Source: Sarcocystis neurona (lineage: Eukaryota; Apicomplexa; Conoidasida; Eucoccidiorida; Sarcocystidae). From it: 64,000 bases of DNA. Both the position numbers and the translations under genes were made by a program. The stretch lies in contig KL647305.1 of NCBI GenBank assembly GCA_000727475.1, positions 1,868,594 through 1,932,593 on the forward strand, read 5' to 3'. The notes beneath the pieces were generated by a model. It was not told the origin of the DNA. It did not search any database and was given only the letters and a program-made list of their open reading frames with translations. Below are positions 1-12,467 of this stretch, piece after piece. Numbering within the stretch: the first letter of the stretch is position 1; the number at the start of each line of letters is the position of its first letter.

Positions 1-924
1 TGCTTTTCATGTTCATACGGGCCCCCAGCAACCCCTTCTCGTGTACAGGGCCACACGCCTCGCCAACCACGTAGTGATGCCATCGAGGACAGGATCTACA
101 TTTCAAGGGCGAGCTACACATTTGACCGCGATAAACACACTATGTCAGGACATCTAACTTTGACGAAACGAGATGATTTAACTTTAGAAGGCAAATTTCA
201 CGCCTCCTCTCGTGCCCCCAACAATGCCGTCGGAAACAACCGGATACTTTAAATGATACTCCCTCGTAAACACAAGGATTCGTGTTGAAGTTCACATTCA
301 TTGTTCCGTGTCATGTCGCCTGGACGGCTAACGGATCCTCCAATAGACAACGCTGGTGTACACTGCTGTCTTCCAAGTGATATGCGCTGATCTTGAGGCG
401 ACTTTTTCTCAACCGTGGACAGACCACTCTGACAAGTATGGAAGAACTACTAAAAATCTACGCACGTGGGAAGCGAAGGAAAACGTCAGTCTCTTTGCTT
501 TAGGTCTGTGGTAAGACGCCGTACCCTAGTAGGGCGTCAAACGGATGCGACGCGACACTCAATTTCACTGCATTCGGACTGCATCTCGATGGCGCCACTA
601 GCACGAGGAAGTCCTCGTGCATGTCAATTCTAACCGGGTAGCTCTACGTAGTATTGGTGATGCTGCACTTGTATGAGCACGTTGAACATGCGAATACAAC
701 GTGGTTATCAGCCTTCCAGCTGTTCTCTTACTCGTTCTTTTCTGCCTCCCGCTGTAGCGTGCCCATGGTGGTTGATGAGACCATAGGTACGCATTCGGCT
801 TCTTCAAGTGTACACCCCATTAGGCACACAACGCTAATTTTTTTACTGTTTTCCCCCTGCAGGATAATGAACAAGGGAAGCACTCTATTCATTTCACGAC
901 TTTTTCCTTCATGCCTTCCTACTA
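1..924. other. 5' edge, no gene recognised
   Basis: No open frame here shows a recognisable domain. The short open frames around 598-968 on both strands overlap each other and have no splice-bounded coding character. The sequence is of mixed composition without CAG runs. I see nothing else that I can support. Confidence 0.5.
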
Positions 925-1255
925 CTACACATTCAGTCGATCAGTGTTTTCCTCTCCATGAACGGTGAGGAAGCGACGACTGTCGTGTTAGGGGTCGTCT
1001 GATTTCTTCGTCTCCATCATCAGGATCAGTGTTTTCCACTCGCCGATGAGCGCGCAATGGGCAATCGCGGTGTTCGGTTCCTCTCTAGCTCCCTTGTTAT
1101 TATCATCAGGATCGGTGTTTTCTACTCCATGGTCGGACAGCATGGGGCAACCGTCGTGTTCAGTTCCTCTGTAGCTCTCTCGTCTTCGTCAACAGGATCA
1201 GTGTTTTCTCCTCCATGGTCGGCGAGCATGGAGCACCCTCCTATTTAGCGCCTCC
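925..1255. repeat. 86-bp tandem repeat, about 4 diverged copies
   Basis: A block beginning with the core gatcagtgttttc recurs at positions 939, 1024, 1110 and 1196, a spacing of 85, 86 and 86 bases. Each copy also carries variants of a ccatggtcgg(a/c)gagcatgg stretch and a cgtcgtgttcggttcctct stretch. The copies have diverged by substitutions, and the open frames that cross them are by-products of the period. Confidence 0.8.
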
Positions 1256-4200
1256 CTAGTTCTTTCGCGTGAATTATCCAGTGGCAACGGACGTTCTCCT
1301 TCGCTCAATTTATGTAGATGTATGAGGGTCAGTGACCTACGTTCGCGTGCAGCCCTGTGCTAGCCGTGCACTCACATGTAGCCATGACGTCAACAGACGC
1401 TCACACGTAGTCGTACCGTGTGCAGTACCTTAGTGCGTTGACGTAACGTCTCTTTACAGCGTTGACGCATACTCTGTGACACAACAGAGGAGGGTACACA
1501 AATACTACGCGGTACCGAAGATAGAACCACGGCCAATGTGACTTTTTCGTGGCTACATACGGCATTACCCCATTCGTAGAATAGAGTTCACGTAGTGGTC
1601 ACGAAGTGTCTACTGTAAAGTTTCTCATGAATTGCAAAGGTGTTGATGCAGATCCTGTTTTTTTGTAAAACAGGGTGCAACAAGAAACCAGCCCAGTGCT
1701 TCACGCCGGGCACGCTTCTCTGTAGACCCCACCACATCCGGCACTATCCTTCCAAATTTCTGGGGGTGGGGGGCATTAACACCACGCAGGCCACCATTTC
1801 TACTGATACTAAAGACTCACCCTTGTAGCACACAGAGGGTAGGAGAAAAATTACTCCAGAGTTTTGCTTTCTTGATTTCCATTTGACTCTCTTTTATCTC
1901 AGTTCACACACCGGCAGGAAGTAGCCAGTGGCTGGCTTGCTGCGGCGTGGTGAGCGGTCCGGTCCGATGAAGTCAGTTGACACAAACGACCAGCTGCTGA
2001 GGCCAACGATTTGTGCATCATGGATTGAATTTGTCACAAACGACACATGTACCTTCACCACATTAACACATATAGCGTGATTTAATTTCCGGTGTATGCA
2101 CGTTTACGTGTGCGTGTATATGCCTATATGTATACGTGTGCCGTCGCAGTTTGAGTGACCTCTCCAGAGTTTACCTCCGCGAGGCAGTAGGTTGTTGACA
2201 AGTGCGCTGAATAGAAGCTACCGCAACGTATTGTCCTCAACGTGACAAATGCTTGTCAAATGGGAGGGTGTGAAGTGAGGCCGGACCACTTTCAGTTCCA
2301 GTGTAAGGACGTGTTTTGCCGGTTTTGATACAGCCGACCCGTCGTAGACCTTGCTTACATGTACACAAACTGAAAGCTTCCAGATGAGTTTCAACATGTA
2401 AATGCAGGGTGCACAGCGCTCGCGTATATAGAATGTATATACCCAAGCGCCGAAGTTCTGCCATACGCTATCGTAGTACGTCATCAGTGTGCATCGGAGC
2501 GATCTCTGCATTCAGTTGTGACGAAGCGCGATGAATGTAGTTCTTTCAATCCTTCACTCTTTGTGTGTACTGACACACCTTGCAACAGTGTCCAACCTCC
2601 ACTAAGAGCGCCGATTTTTGTGTAGGCGAAGCCTCTGTGTAAGACGGGCAGCTTCATATGCGCGTGGTGTACGCCATGTGCTCTGGATATCTGATACAGT
2701 ATATCTCACACGTTTTCTGGAAGAGAGAGTGACTGGATCATATACACGTGTACGTATATCAGCTGGTGTTGCTCCAAAAGATTCGCAGCAGTTGCTGGTA
2801 GTGAATGCTCGGATCTTCGCATCTTCTAATCTCCCTACGCAAGATAGTTAACGTAATCACATCCCCTATCAAAGAGTGGTAAAACAAGCTTTCGGTTCCG
2901 CGGCACTTCTAATCCGTCAGGGGAAAACGCATATGTATTTCCTGCTTTGTACGGCTGTTGGACGGGCCTCGGAACTGCGCCAAAGTGTCAAGTGAGGACA
3001 GCAACCCTCCAAAGCACTTGGCGGTTTCCCTTTGTTACAACTTCAAGACGCCTTGCAGGGCAGGCTGTGCTTGTTTTCGACGTAAGAGTGTTTTCACTTG
3101 GTTTAAACTCGGCCTGCAAATAGGTACCTACATATACCGATACATATGTACTAACTCGTACATGGAAGAAATCGCCAATTTCGACAGGTCGGATCGTGTT
3201 CTACATGCTACTTCGCAGTATTGAGTACCACTCCCATAAAAAGACGTCAACTTACACGAAATCGTCCATTCAGCTGGCTTCATATGTGCTGCTTTCGCCT
3301 TTTTATGCTCTTCCGTCGGGTCCCTCCAGGTTACGAACATCCTTGTGAATGCAAGTAATCTCTCTTGCCTGTGAAGTACTGTCGGGCAGTGCTTTTCTGC
3401 CTGGTCCTCGCATTTGTCGTTCTCCTGTGCTTCTTCACGCCAGTCTCCACGGCGGATGTTTCGTATCTGTTTTGCGCGCTTCTGTTTCAAATGCTTCCCC
3501 TTCCTCTAATTTCCTCTCATCATCGCGTTTCCATCGCTTGCTTTTCTCTCCCTTCCCTCCCTGCCATCTGAGCCGTCCTTGTCTCCTCCTTGTATTGCCA
3601 TTCCAGCCGACCGTTCTGTCGAGCAAGGATGGCATTTTATCACTGCGGTTTCGGTTTCCGCTTAGCGCCTCGAGTTCCCTACTCAGCATGAACTTTCTCC
3701 TGTGATCTTTGTTCGTTCTTTTCTCTGCTCCGCCCAAGAGGCACCAGATGTCGAGACCCTTTTCTATATTTGAAAAAGGAAGGAGCTGTACTGGGAATGA
3801 CGTACCAACGGTGAAAGAGCAAGCGTCGCGTTGTGGATTTTGTAGCAGTGCAGTCGTGCCCAAATGCGTGTCATCCTGATCGATCATTCCGCTCACGACA
3901 AAGGGATTCACGTGCTACTTTTCTTCACTTTAAAAGGCGGAGGTTTATCACGCATGTACGATTACAGAGCTCTACACGACAGTACTTGCATTCCACGGCC
4001 TGACGTTCCTTGCGCGCTCGCGAAAAATTAGTTGTTTTCGGTACCATTCCGTAAACAGTGGGGTGGCAAGGAGGGATGGTTACGCATTATCATTGATTAA
4101 ATGCGTGTGGAACACCGTTCTGTTACTGTAGGCGTGTAAAAAGGAAAGCGTGATTCACGGATGTACCCGTGGTAGACGACTGCAGCTTTTTTGTGCATTG

Positions 4201-4697
4201 ATGTTTTATTGCACGCCTGTGTGCAGGCATACGGAGAAACACGATGTACACATATATATCTGTCTCTGTGTGTGCGTCTCTTCCCCTCTCTACGTATATG
4301 TATATATGTATATATATATACGGTGTCTGTAGGGAAGTGACGATTCAGTGGACGCGAGTGTGTTCCTTCCCGTCACACTTTATCTTCATTGAGAAGGCTC
4401 TTGATTGAGCCGGTTGCGCTTCCGGAAACTTTGTTGTCAAACGCACGTGTCGGTTTACACGTGCCTCTGTATTATTCTGCCTTTCTGGTACACGAAGGCA
4501 TATATATGTGTATATATATACATATATAATGTAGAGACAGGAGGCCACAGCTAAGTAAATGGATGTATGGATATATGTATATATATATGCATGTAACGAG
4601 CTCAATACGAGCCCGCGCTCACTGTTGTCCGACGTGTGGTAGTCGTGACACATTGAGGTGTCGAAATAATATTGAGAGTGGAAGAAAGGCCGTCACA
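1256..4697. other. Long stretch with no confident gene
   Basis: Overlapping minus-strand open frames at 3128-3490 and 3435-3911 encode hydrophilic, Lys/Arg/Glu-rich protein (the minus strand is purine rich here), and could be exons, but neither has a domain, a supported start or linked splice sites. The opposite strand is simply pyrimidine rich. From 4240 to 4590 TA/TATG microsatellite precedes the gene at 4698. Confidence 0.4.
4501..4595. repeat. TA/TATG microsatellite
   Basis: Alternating tatata, tatg and cata units form a low-complexity tract. It lies about 100 bases upstream of the likely ATG at 4698. The same tract type recurs throughout the window inside introns and spacers. Confidence 0.85.
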
Positions 4698-6527
4698 ATG
4701 ACACCACTTCTCATTCGTTGTGCTCTTCCTGTTGCCCTGTGGGCCTCCGCGTCTTCCCTCGTTTATTGCTTTTTTCGTTCTGCGGCTGCCGTACTTCTTT
4801 TCTTTGCCGTGACGCTGCACACTGTGCAATCGCTTCAACCGAGCAGCATGAGCAGGGTTCCTAGTACAGAGAAACTTGCAGAGGTTCATTGGGAATCGCC
4901 GTGGAAAGGTTTAAATTTGTGGAGTCTCGCCGACTCAGCCAGGCCAGCAGGGGAGGTGGGGAAAGATTATTCATCCGGATCTTTTTACGTGAGTAGTGCT
5001 CTAAGTGAATGGCGGAGAAAAGATCCGTTTGTCGCCTTCAGCAGACAGGCAGGTGAGCACAAGAGTTCCAATAGGGACAGGACATTGCATTCCGCCGAAC
5101 AGCAGATTGCATATAGTGGTATCGCTTGTTTTACGGGAGTGTATGCGTACGGTGGAGTGAAGTGATATATATATTGTTGAGACAAATAAACCGTTACTTT
5201 TTGCTGTGGTGATGTAGGAGGTCTTTTGTATCGTATACAGATACGGTTCGGTTGTGGGGTGGAGTTAAAGTGACGGGAGTCAGCATTAAAAAAACTAAAC
5301 CACTTCCATCTGTCCTTAAAAACTGCAACAGCCGTATGCGAAGACACAGCATGTAAGTCATGCCGTGTCTGAGGTTTGAAGATTATAGTGTGCAATTTCT
5401 CCCATGGACGTCTGTACCTCCTCTTGTCTCAATTGTGTCGCACGAAGGACACGATTATGCCGTACAAGAAGGAAGCGTTCCTGCAGTCTTGTCTGCGACC
5501 ACAACTCTGTGCTGCGGTACGGAGCCTCGAGGCAAGCTGCTTTCGGGGTTTGCAGGTGGAGTCATCTCGTTACCGTTCGCTACGCGTATAAGACAAGCAC
5601 ACACACATACACGACTGACACACACATAAAATACGTACTGTTAAGTGTGGATTCTCTGCGTGACCGTCTACCTACGTATACGTGCGTGTATCTGGACGCA
5701 TACATGTATTCAGACATATATATATATATATTTGTAAATTTACAGACACATACGACCTGGAGTGTCGTGTGTAAACTCTTCTACATAAATAACTGTATAA
5801 CCTTTTCTACGTAAATATATGCATACATCTGCATATGCACATACTAGAACGCACTTCGGTGATAAGGTATGTAGAGTGCATAGTGTTGTTGAATTTTTCA
5901 TATATCTGGCATACCGACGTGTACAATTATTTATAAGTGGTGTACATTGATATATACAAGAAGAGGGTATGAATCTCGGTTCTCCGTTAACGGTAGAATC
6001 CTGCTGAGTGCCCCAGTTATTCTCGCATACCGCTTCTAAGATTATATTCAGACGAAGTTTTTCTGTTCAAAGGTGTGCACTCGCCCACTTGCGAAATAGT
6101 AATTACTTTCCGCCCGTGACGCCGTTTTCACGTTTGTTAGAAGATGCAGGTGGTTTGTTTTTGTTGTCCGTGCACTCCAGTGGGCTCTGCAGTACGGGTT
6201 GTGTTTGACGCGCACCCCTCCGTGCAATTAGTGAAGCACCACTTTCATTATCTTGCAGGCGCACTGAAACATTTGGTACACTTTTTTCTTGAGACGCATA
6301 CGCATGAAAACTGTAAACTAAGATGTAGGTATGTAGCACGAATGCTGCGTCTGTGTTTTACAGATACCACGCCGTATGCTTCCGACTTTTGGGAGGCGGA
6401 TGTTGGAGACTGGGCGAATCCGACAGTGGATGAATATGAGGACGCAGAAGACGACGGGAGACCGGGCAAAAGTTGGTGGTCATACCTACTGGAGGGGTTA
6501 TCCATTCCTAGGATAAGAGTTGCTTGA
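4698..6527 (+). CDS. Candidate three-exon secreted protein, unknown function
   Basis: I propose exons 4698-5052, 5358-5555 and 6364-6527 (238 residues). The ATG sits in gtcacaATGACA. Residues 1 to about 45 hold long hydrophobic stretches (ALPVALWASASSL, AAAVLLFFAVTL) and then TVQSLQPSS, which reads as a signal peptide or signal anchor. The first intron opens with gtgagc and the last closes with gtgttttacag. All three exons join in phase 1, which supports the chain, although the acceptor before exon 2 (catgtaag) and the donor after it (gtggag) are weak. The C-terminal exon is acidic then aromatic (DEYEDAEDDG, SWWSYLLEG) and ends IRVA. No family is recognised. Exon 2 could instead be read in another frame, and extra small exons between 5556 and 6363 cannot be excluded. 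A secreted or organelle-targeted coccidian protein is the inference. Confidence 0.4.
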
Positions 6528-6655
6528 TTCATTGCTAGTACGTATATATGTATAAAATTATCATTAAAGAAAGGTAGGTAGGTAGGATAGACACCACCAA
6601 GTTTTCACGGATTCGAAGTTACCGGCGTCTGGCAGTCCTGTCACAGCGAGCGACA

Positions 6656-6775
6656 CTAGCGTTCAAGCATCAAGAGTAGCGTCAACACAGGAACAGCAGC
6701 TCCTGCAGCACCCATAGCAACAGTATTTCTTGGCGGATGCGCGACCAAGCAGTACGAGGCCTCGCAGCAGCGTCT
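6656..6775 (-). CDS. Possible terminal exon with GPI-signal-like tail
   Basis: On the minus strand an open frame runs from just after an in-frame TGA at 6778-6776 to a TAG at 6658-6656. It encodes a short Cys-containing segment (EASYCLVAHPPRN) followed by small residues (GAAGAA) and a hydrophobic end (VPVLTLLLML) before the stop. That arrangement resembles the C-terminal GPI-attachment signal of coccidian surface antigens. No upstream exon of the surface-antigen family was found in the next 2 kb, so this is only a candidate; it may be a chance frame. Confidence 0.2.
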   Translation of the reverse strand, partial: RRCCEASYCLVAHPPRNTVAMGAAGAAVPVLTLLLMLER

Positions 6776-7374
6776 TCACATTAGCACCAGCCGTGTACAC
6801 ACGCGCTGCATCCCGGCAGCAGGAGTGTTCACAGGACAACATGATGAAAATATCGGCATATACGCGTCAAAATATAAAAACAGATCTATAGTTAATATAT
6901 TGGAACATGTTGTCCCACAGAAGGGGAAGCTGCAGAGTAAGGCACGCGTTTGCGGTAAAGGGGTGGTGCGAGGTCTCGGAAATAGAAGCTAGCGCAGGAT
7001 CACCCTCAAGTAAAAGAGGGGATGCGAGTGTTGTAAAGTCGGCAGTCTTGAAAGAGACGATAAGGCGTCCACTTGCGTGAAGTGTAGGTTGGGAGGGACA
7101 AATGCTGCTGAGAGGCTAAACATCAGTATAATATCTACGTAAGAACTTATGCTGCACGCATGCAGTGCAGCTCACTCACTGGCAGCGAAGACGCACACAA
7201 TATTTGACACGCGTGTGGTTCTTCGTTACTTACGCGCGTCGGAACACTCCTTAAACCGGCGGCGTAGGAGTCCGTTTATCGAAGGAATGTAGCAGGCTAC
7301 ATACGTAGCTCATTGCTCGTGTAATGCGTGGGTATTAATAAAGGCGTCTTGCCGGAGTACAATTCTCACGAATA

Positions 7375-7406
<32 letters not shown>

Positions 7407-7412
7407 GTATAG
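7375..7412. repeat. (GT)n/(AT)n microsatellite
   Basis: Nine or so GT units run directly into AT units and then tatgtatagg. It is intergenic under the present gene models. Confidence 0.9.
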
Positions 7413-9028
7413 GTGGATGCGAACTCGCCCACCGCGCATGAAGACATATGAATATCTGTTTATGGGAGCGCACTTACATGTGTATGCACACATGTATTTC
7501 CACGTCTACATTTTGTCACCCGTGATAGGAACCCGTCTGCCGTATACGTATATTCTTAGTGCGCGAGGCAACCATTGTTTTTGTTGACGTGTACGCATAT
7601 CTTAGCTGTCCAAGGGAACCTCTGTTTTTCGCAGCGCGTGCGTGAAAAGTAAGTATTCCGCCTACGGCTGCCCACTAACTGGCGGCACGTAGGTTGCACT
7701 AGTTATTTCGACACGACTGCGAAATCACTCATTGTATGTACAGTCTGTAGATGTGTTTTGTTTTCTTACTTGCTAGCAGCAGAAAAAGCATGAAAGTGGT
7801 GTAGCAGTGAGAACGTGCGCGAGTCTGCTTGTCAAACAACTGTATAACAGGCTTGAAAGAGGCTCGCCTATCTTAGGGCGAAACTGATCCCAGTCTGAGT
7901 CTTCACGTGAACATATATGTAGACACATGTTCACCTTTATTTTGTGTCACACTGTTGTTTTTAGGCGCATGTGTACCCATGTGTATACGCGTGCCTATGT
8001 GTCTACGTATGCTATAAAAAGTACGACGGCTTCTGCAGCGGCAGCTGCAGAACAACACCTCCTGCAGAGGCTGCCTGCAAAGGAGGGCTCTGAATCCTTT
8101 TACAGTGATTGCGAGGAAATTTAGGAAGCGAAAGGCACAAGATGCGGCTGTTCCTGAAGTCAACAAATGAAGTGACGGCTCAACAGTTCCCTACTTCAGG
8201 AACTATTCATCCAGAAGTTCCCAAGTGGGAAGTGATTGTTCTTTTTGAACCCTGTTCGCTGTTGCTGCGACACCGCTGCGATTTACTGTAATTGGGGAAC
8301 CGGGTGATTGCGGGTGATCAACTAGTTTCCTACCTGTTTGTATAGTTTTGTGTATGCCTGGACATGCGGGTGTATACGAATAGTCGTACATGGACACTGA
8401 CGTCTACACATAAGCCGCGCCACTAATTAAGTGGACTCATTCTGGAAATTTGCGTCACTTCACTTCTTCTTTTGAGAACTGGTCTTCGCCATTGCTACGG
8501 ATCCACCGACCGCTCAACACTGGGCACTATGTGTCAGCAATACCTGAACCCGCAAACGTGTGCAGCTTCAGGTGTACCTGCAGTGTTACACTCTTGAGTG
8601 GTCAAATGCTAATCGACGCATGGCAGTCGGCGACCGCGCTCAAAGATGTGAGCACTCGAGTGTCATTGTGTGTCTTTATTCTCATACGAATAAAGAAGCG
8701 ACTTCATGATATCTCATATCTTTAAACTGCGTTTTATACAGATAGACGAGGGAAGGGGGTGGTATTTTACGTACCTTTAACTGTTTTTCCTGGTTCTACA
8801 TATGCAGTGACACTTCCCTGCGTCTAGGCGTGTATACGTGTATGCATTTCTGTAACGACGGTGCATCGACTTCTTGTGAAGGAGAGTGGCCGCATTCAGC
8901 TGTGGAAAGGGAGGTCAAACACGGTACCCTCCAGCACGCGAGTACCGTGTATGTATAACAAGGCGGATACATCTGCCTTGTTGTGTGTGAGCCCTTGTGT
9001 GGGCATCTCTGTCGGTTTTCTAGGAGTG

Positions 9029-9225
9029 ATGCAGCCTCTCTGCATACGCCCTACACGCTTGTCGTCGTAAACCTTACAAGCGTGTACTACACGCTTGTAG
9101 TACACATAGATACACTTATATGTATACGCCCGTGGAGGGGCATCTGTAAAATGATTCTAACTCTATGCAGCCTCTGAACATACGTATGATATGCATGTCG
9201 TCGCAAACTTTATAAACGTGTACTC
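9029..9225. repeat. Diverged direct repeat, period about 137
   Basis: The stretch starting gatgcagcctct at about 9029 and ending near 9088 with cgtgtact is echoed at about 9165-9225. Both copies contain tgcagcctct, a catacg element, gtcgtcg, aaac and a closing cgtgtact in the same order. The copies are clearly diverged. Confidence 0.6.
9075..9099. repeat. 25-bp perfect palindrome (hairpin)
   Basis: The bases from 9075 to 9099 form two 12-base arms (tacaagcgtgta and tacacgcttgta) around one central c. It lies inside the first copy of the diverged direct repeat. The second copy of that repeat has lost the symmetry. No gene end is close enough to make a terminator call. Confidence 0.75.
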
Positions 9226-12200
9226 CAAGGGTCCGCGCAGTTCTGGACACTGCCTGTCATTCGTGTCAGTCGCGAGACATGCCATCCGTTCGTCTGGATC
9301 ATGGTGTCCCATCGGACGCATACGATGGTGCACAAATAGCTGGGTAGACTAACGACAAGGCACCTGCACGTCTATGTCTATCCATATAAATGGATGTATA
9401 CATGTAAAAATAGATGTAGGTAGAGGGAGAGAGAGACAATGGTGTCGGTGGAGAGCTGATCCGCAGCCGCATTTTTCTCCGTTTTTCTCTCCATACGGAA
9501 AGACACAGAGATACATAGATAGGGCGTGAGGCATACTTGTACATACCATATACATACCTAAGATGTGCAACCCATCCTGCATGATACACGTGTCTATCCA
9601 TATATACGTGCACATCTGCAGAGTAAATGACGCAGCAACGTCGGGGAAGGGCAGCTTTGGCAGCGTTGCGTTCTCATTTGGGGCACACAGTCATCTTTGG
9701 AGGTGACTTGGTTTGTGCTACGTAGTGCGCTGCTAGTGTGTGCGTATACCTTTGTGCGATGCCCATGGTCAAACTGTTTTGCTGTGCCAGCAGTCGGTCG
9801 ATATCTCTATGTGCAAAGATGTACGCAATCTGCGTGACACACGTTTATGTATGTATGTACATATCCGTATAAATGTATATATGTTTGCGAAGCCGTACGC
9901 GGAAGTACTCCTCAGTAGTGACGTTCGACACGCATCCGTGTACACATAAATATGCAAACGTAAAACATGTTATCGCTTACACATACTCGTGTATATAGAT
10001 ATACATATATATATATATATATATATGTACATACACGCGTGCAAGGGTACACGCATATGTATGTATAGGCTCCTGACAAGAATGCAGTCAGGAGGGCAAG
10101 TGGACTGAATAGCGGTGGTGCTTGTAGTTCGTTTAATTAGATTACTCCAGGGTGCGCATCGCTGCTGTGTCCTGCAAATTGTGTTCAGTTTTTCAAGGTA
10201 CAAAAGAAATGCCGTTAATAACTTCAGTGCTGCAGGATACCTGATTTAGACTTGTACACATGTATACAGGCATTCGCGGCAAAACGCTCGGCCAAGCCTT
10301 CCGCGACCGACAAAACTCTGCGACTGCGGCTGTTCACCGGCACCCGTTTCCACGTAAACTTATGCCTGGAGTGTTCACACGTGTCTGCGTATTCACGTGT
10401 TCACCCGCTCCTTGCATTCCCGCTACAGAGCACACGTATACGTATATATATATATGTTGACGTACGTGAAGCGCACGTTAAACAGTTCCACTTTTCTTGG
10501 ACCAGCACCTCATTTTTAACAAGGTTTCCGTCGTTACCTGCCTCTTCCGTTGTGTAGTTTGACGTACGAATCTACGTACAAATCCACACTGCGGGCACGT
10601 ATGATCTGAACCTGGCATGGGGACAGTATGTACATGTAGGTACCCAGAATCCCTGCAAGTATATGGACATGCAGGCATTCTTACTTAGGCCCACAGCTTT
10701 CAATGTCTGTGCGTGTTCTCCATAACACATCGAGCATAGTGTACGCATATACGTTCGGTACACGCACGCGTACATATGACACATATGTGTGTGTTTGATC
10801 GTAGAATTATATAAAAGACTGTATGTAGCCTTTTCAGCCTTTCGGCTCACCTTTCGTTTACCTGAAAACCTCGTACATGTAGATGTGTACTTATATGTAC
10901 CTGCGCATAGAAACAGGCATGTATTTATATAAATAATTACGGATAACTACATATGTGTAAATACACATGGATGTATACACTTACATCTGGTATAAATACG
11001 CCGCGTAACGGCGCTGGTGCAAATGGAGACGACCAGAAGATTTACAACACTCGGACGTAATCAAATACATACGTCTGTTTCCACATGTGTGGAAACACAG
11101 GTGGAGTAACATCGGCCTCACTATTTACACTTCTGTGCGAACGTGTGTAGGTATTCATGCATCTGCCGCACACACCTATATATCAATGATTTACTTATAT
11201 ACAGGTCTACACATGCAATTATGTGTATGTTGTGAACACACCAACTAAACCTGCAAGGGTGGTGGTGTGCCGGAGCGGCAGAGCTGCTGCATCGCGCATA
11301 TCAGATGTATCCCTCCCCGTTATTCTTTGAACAGGCTTCACATACACAACATTGACGACTGTATTCCACCGCCTCATACAAAGCGCTACACGGACACGCA
11401 CTTATCTATCAAGAACAGTGTGTCCTCCGTTCGACAAATTCCAACACACGTTCGACGCGTCTACCCGTATATCAGTTACTCAGACGTCGACGTGTGTATA
11501 TATGCATACATGTACAAGTGGAAGGATTTGCTCCGCCACTACGTAAGGATCTTCGTTTCTCTCTACACAGACATATATATATGTACATATATATGTTTAT
11601 CAATATATAAAGATATACAGATTGCTAAGCCTGTGCGAAGTGTATTGCGGACGGCTTGCGTGCCCTGTCCCTGTGGTATGTGCTGGCACTTGCTTTCCCA
11701 CTGACTGCCAAAAACGATCTTTCCCTTCAGGTACTTCAAACTGCGGTACATTCCTCCTTGCTTACAGGTACTCGTATGACAAAAGTTGGCATCCCATTCC
11801 ACTTCACCGTTGCACCCACCTGCTTCATTTCCATAAAAAGGGGAAAAAAACCTTTCTAATCCAACGAGGCCACACGACTACCTCTACACGCCTTTCGCTT
11901 TTTCCTTCGGCTACGAACAAGTCAAGGCTCAAGCAGCCTCGTGCACCTGAAACACCTGTTTGTACGCAGCGACGCGTTCTTTGGGGGAAGCTTCTGGTGT
12001 ACAGACACCCCACCTGCCCTGCTTTTACCTTCCCCTCTCCAACGTCCGGCTGCTTCACACACACGCGTGCACATCAGCTGCACAAGCCCCCCTCCTCTCC
12101 GTGCGTCGTTATCTATGCATCCTTATATATATATATATATATGTATTTGTGTATATGCGCGTATGCACGCTCGTATGTGTAAATACACGAGAACGTGTGG

Positions 12201-12467
12201 CCACACACTTTATTGCAGTAAGTCCTTATAAAAAGGCAGCTGCAGGGCACGCGTCCCGTGCAGTCCCTGGTTGTAGACGCAGTGAACGAGTAGAAAGCTG
12301 TGACGTCTCTGAAACCCCGGAGAGAAGGATACGACCCCTCTCATGCACGACTGAAAAAAGTCGCTTGACAGCGCAGTGAACGCACGCACTCCTACAGAAG
12401 TCGCAGAACTCTACGGAAGCGTTGCTGGCCGGAGAGGCCTTTCCTGTTTAACAGAGGAGAGGGGCCT

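Larger units (their letters stand above)
6528..12467. other. Spacer between 4.7-kb gene and ERD2 3' end; microsatellites, hairpin, weak exon candidates
   Basis: Contents include a (GT)n(AT)n tract near 7375-7410, TA tracts near 10005 and 12125, a hairpin at 9075-9099 and a diverged direct repeat at 9029-9225. A short minus-strand frame at 6656-6775 ends in a small-residue plus hydrophobic tail and is listed separately. The open frames at 7903-8725 and 11622-12182 show no domain. The segment just below 12468 should contain the 3' untranslated region of the ERD2 gene. Confidence 0.4.

Noticed and set aside
3365..3571. Plus-strand frame with a hydrophobic leader near 3.4 kb
   Set aside because: It starts with TTG rather than ATG and its hydrophobicity reflects a pyrimidine-rich strand; no exon continues it.
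4995..5060. Similarity of WRRKDPFVAFSRQA to the start of FtsJ/RrmJ methyltransferases
   Set aside because: No methyltransferase motif (such as an APGGW-type loop) follows in any frame downstream, so the resemblance is not supported.
11622..12182. Plus-strand frame with a signal-like start (RALSLWYVLALAFPL)
   Set aside because: It runs into Pro/His-rich and then TA microsatellite translation, lacks splice-bounded structure and overlaps the likely ERD2 3' untranslated region.
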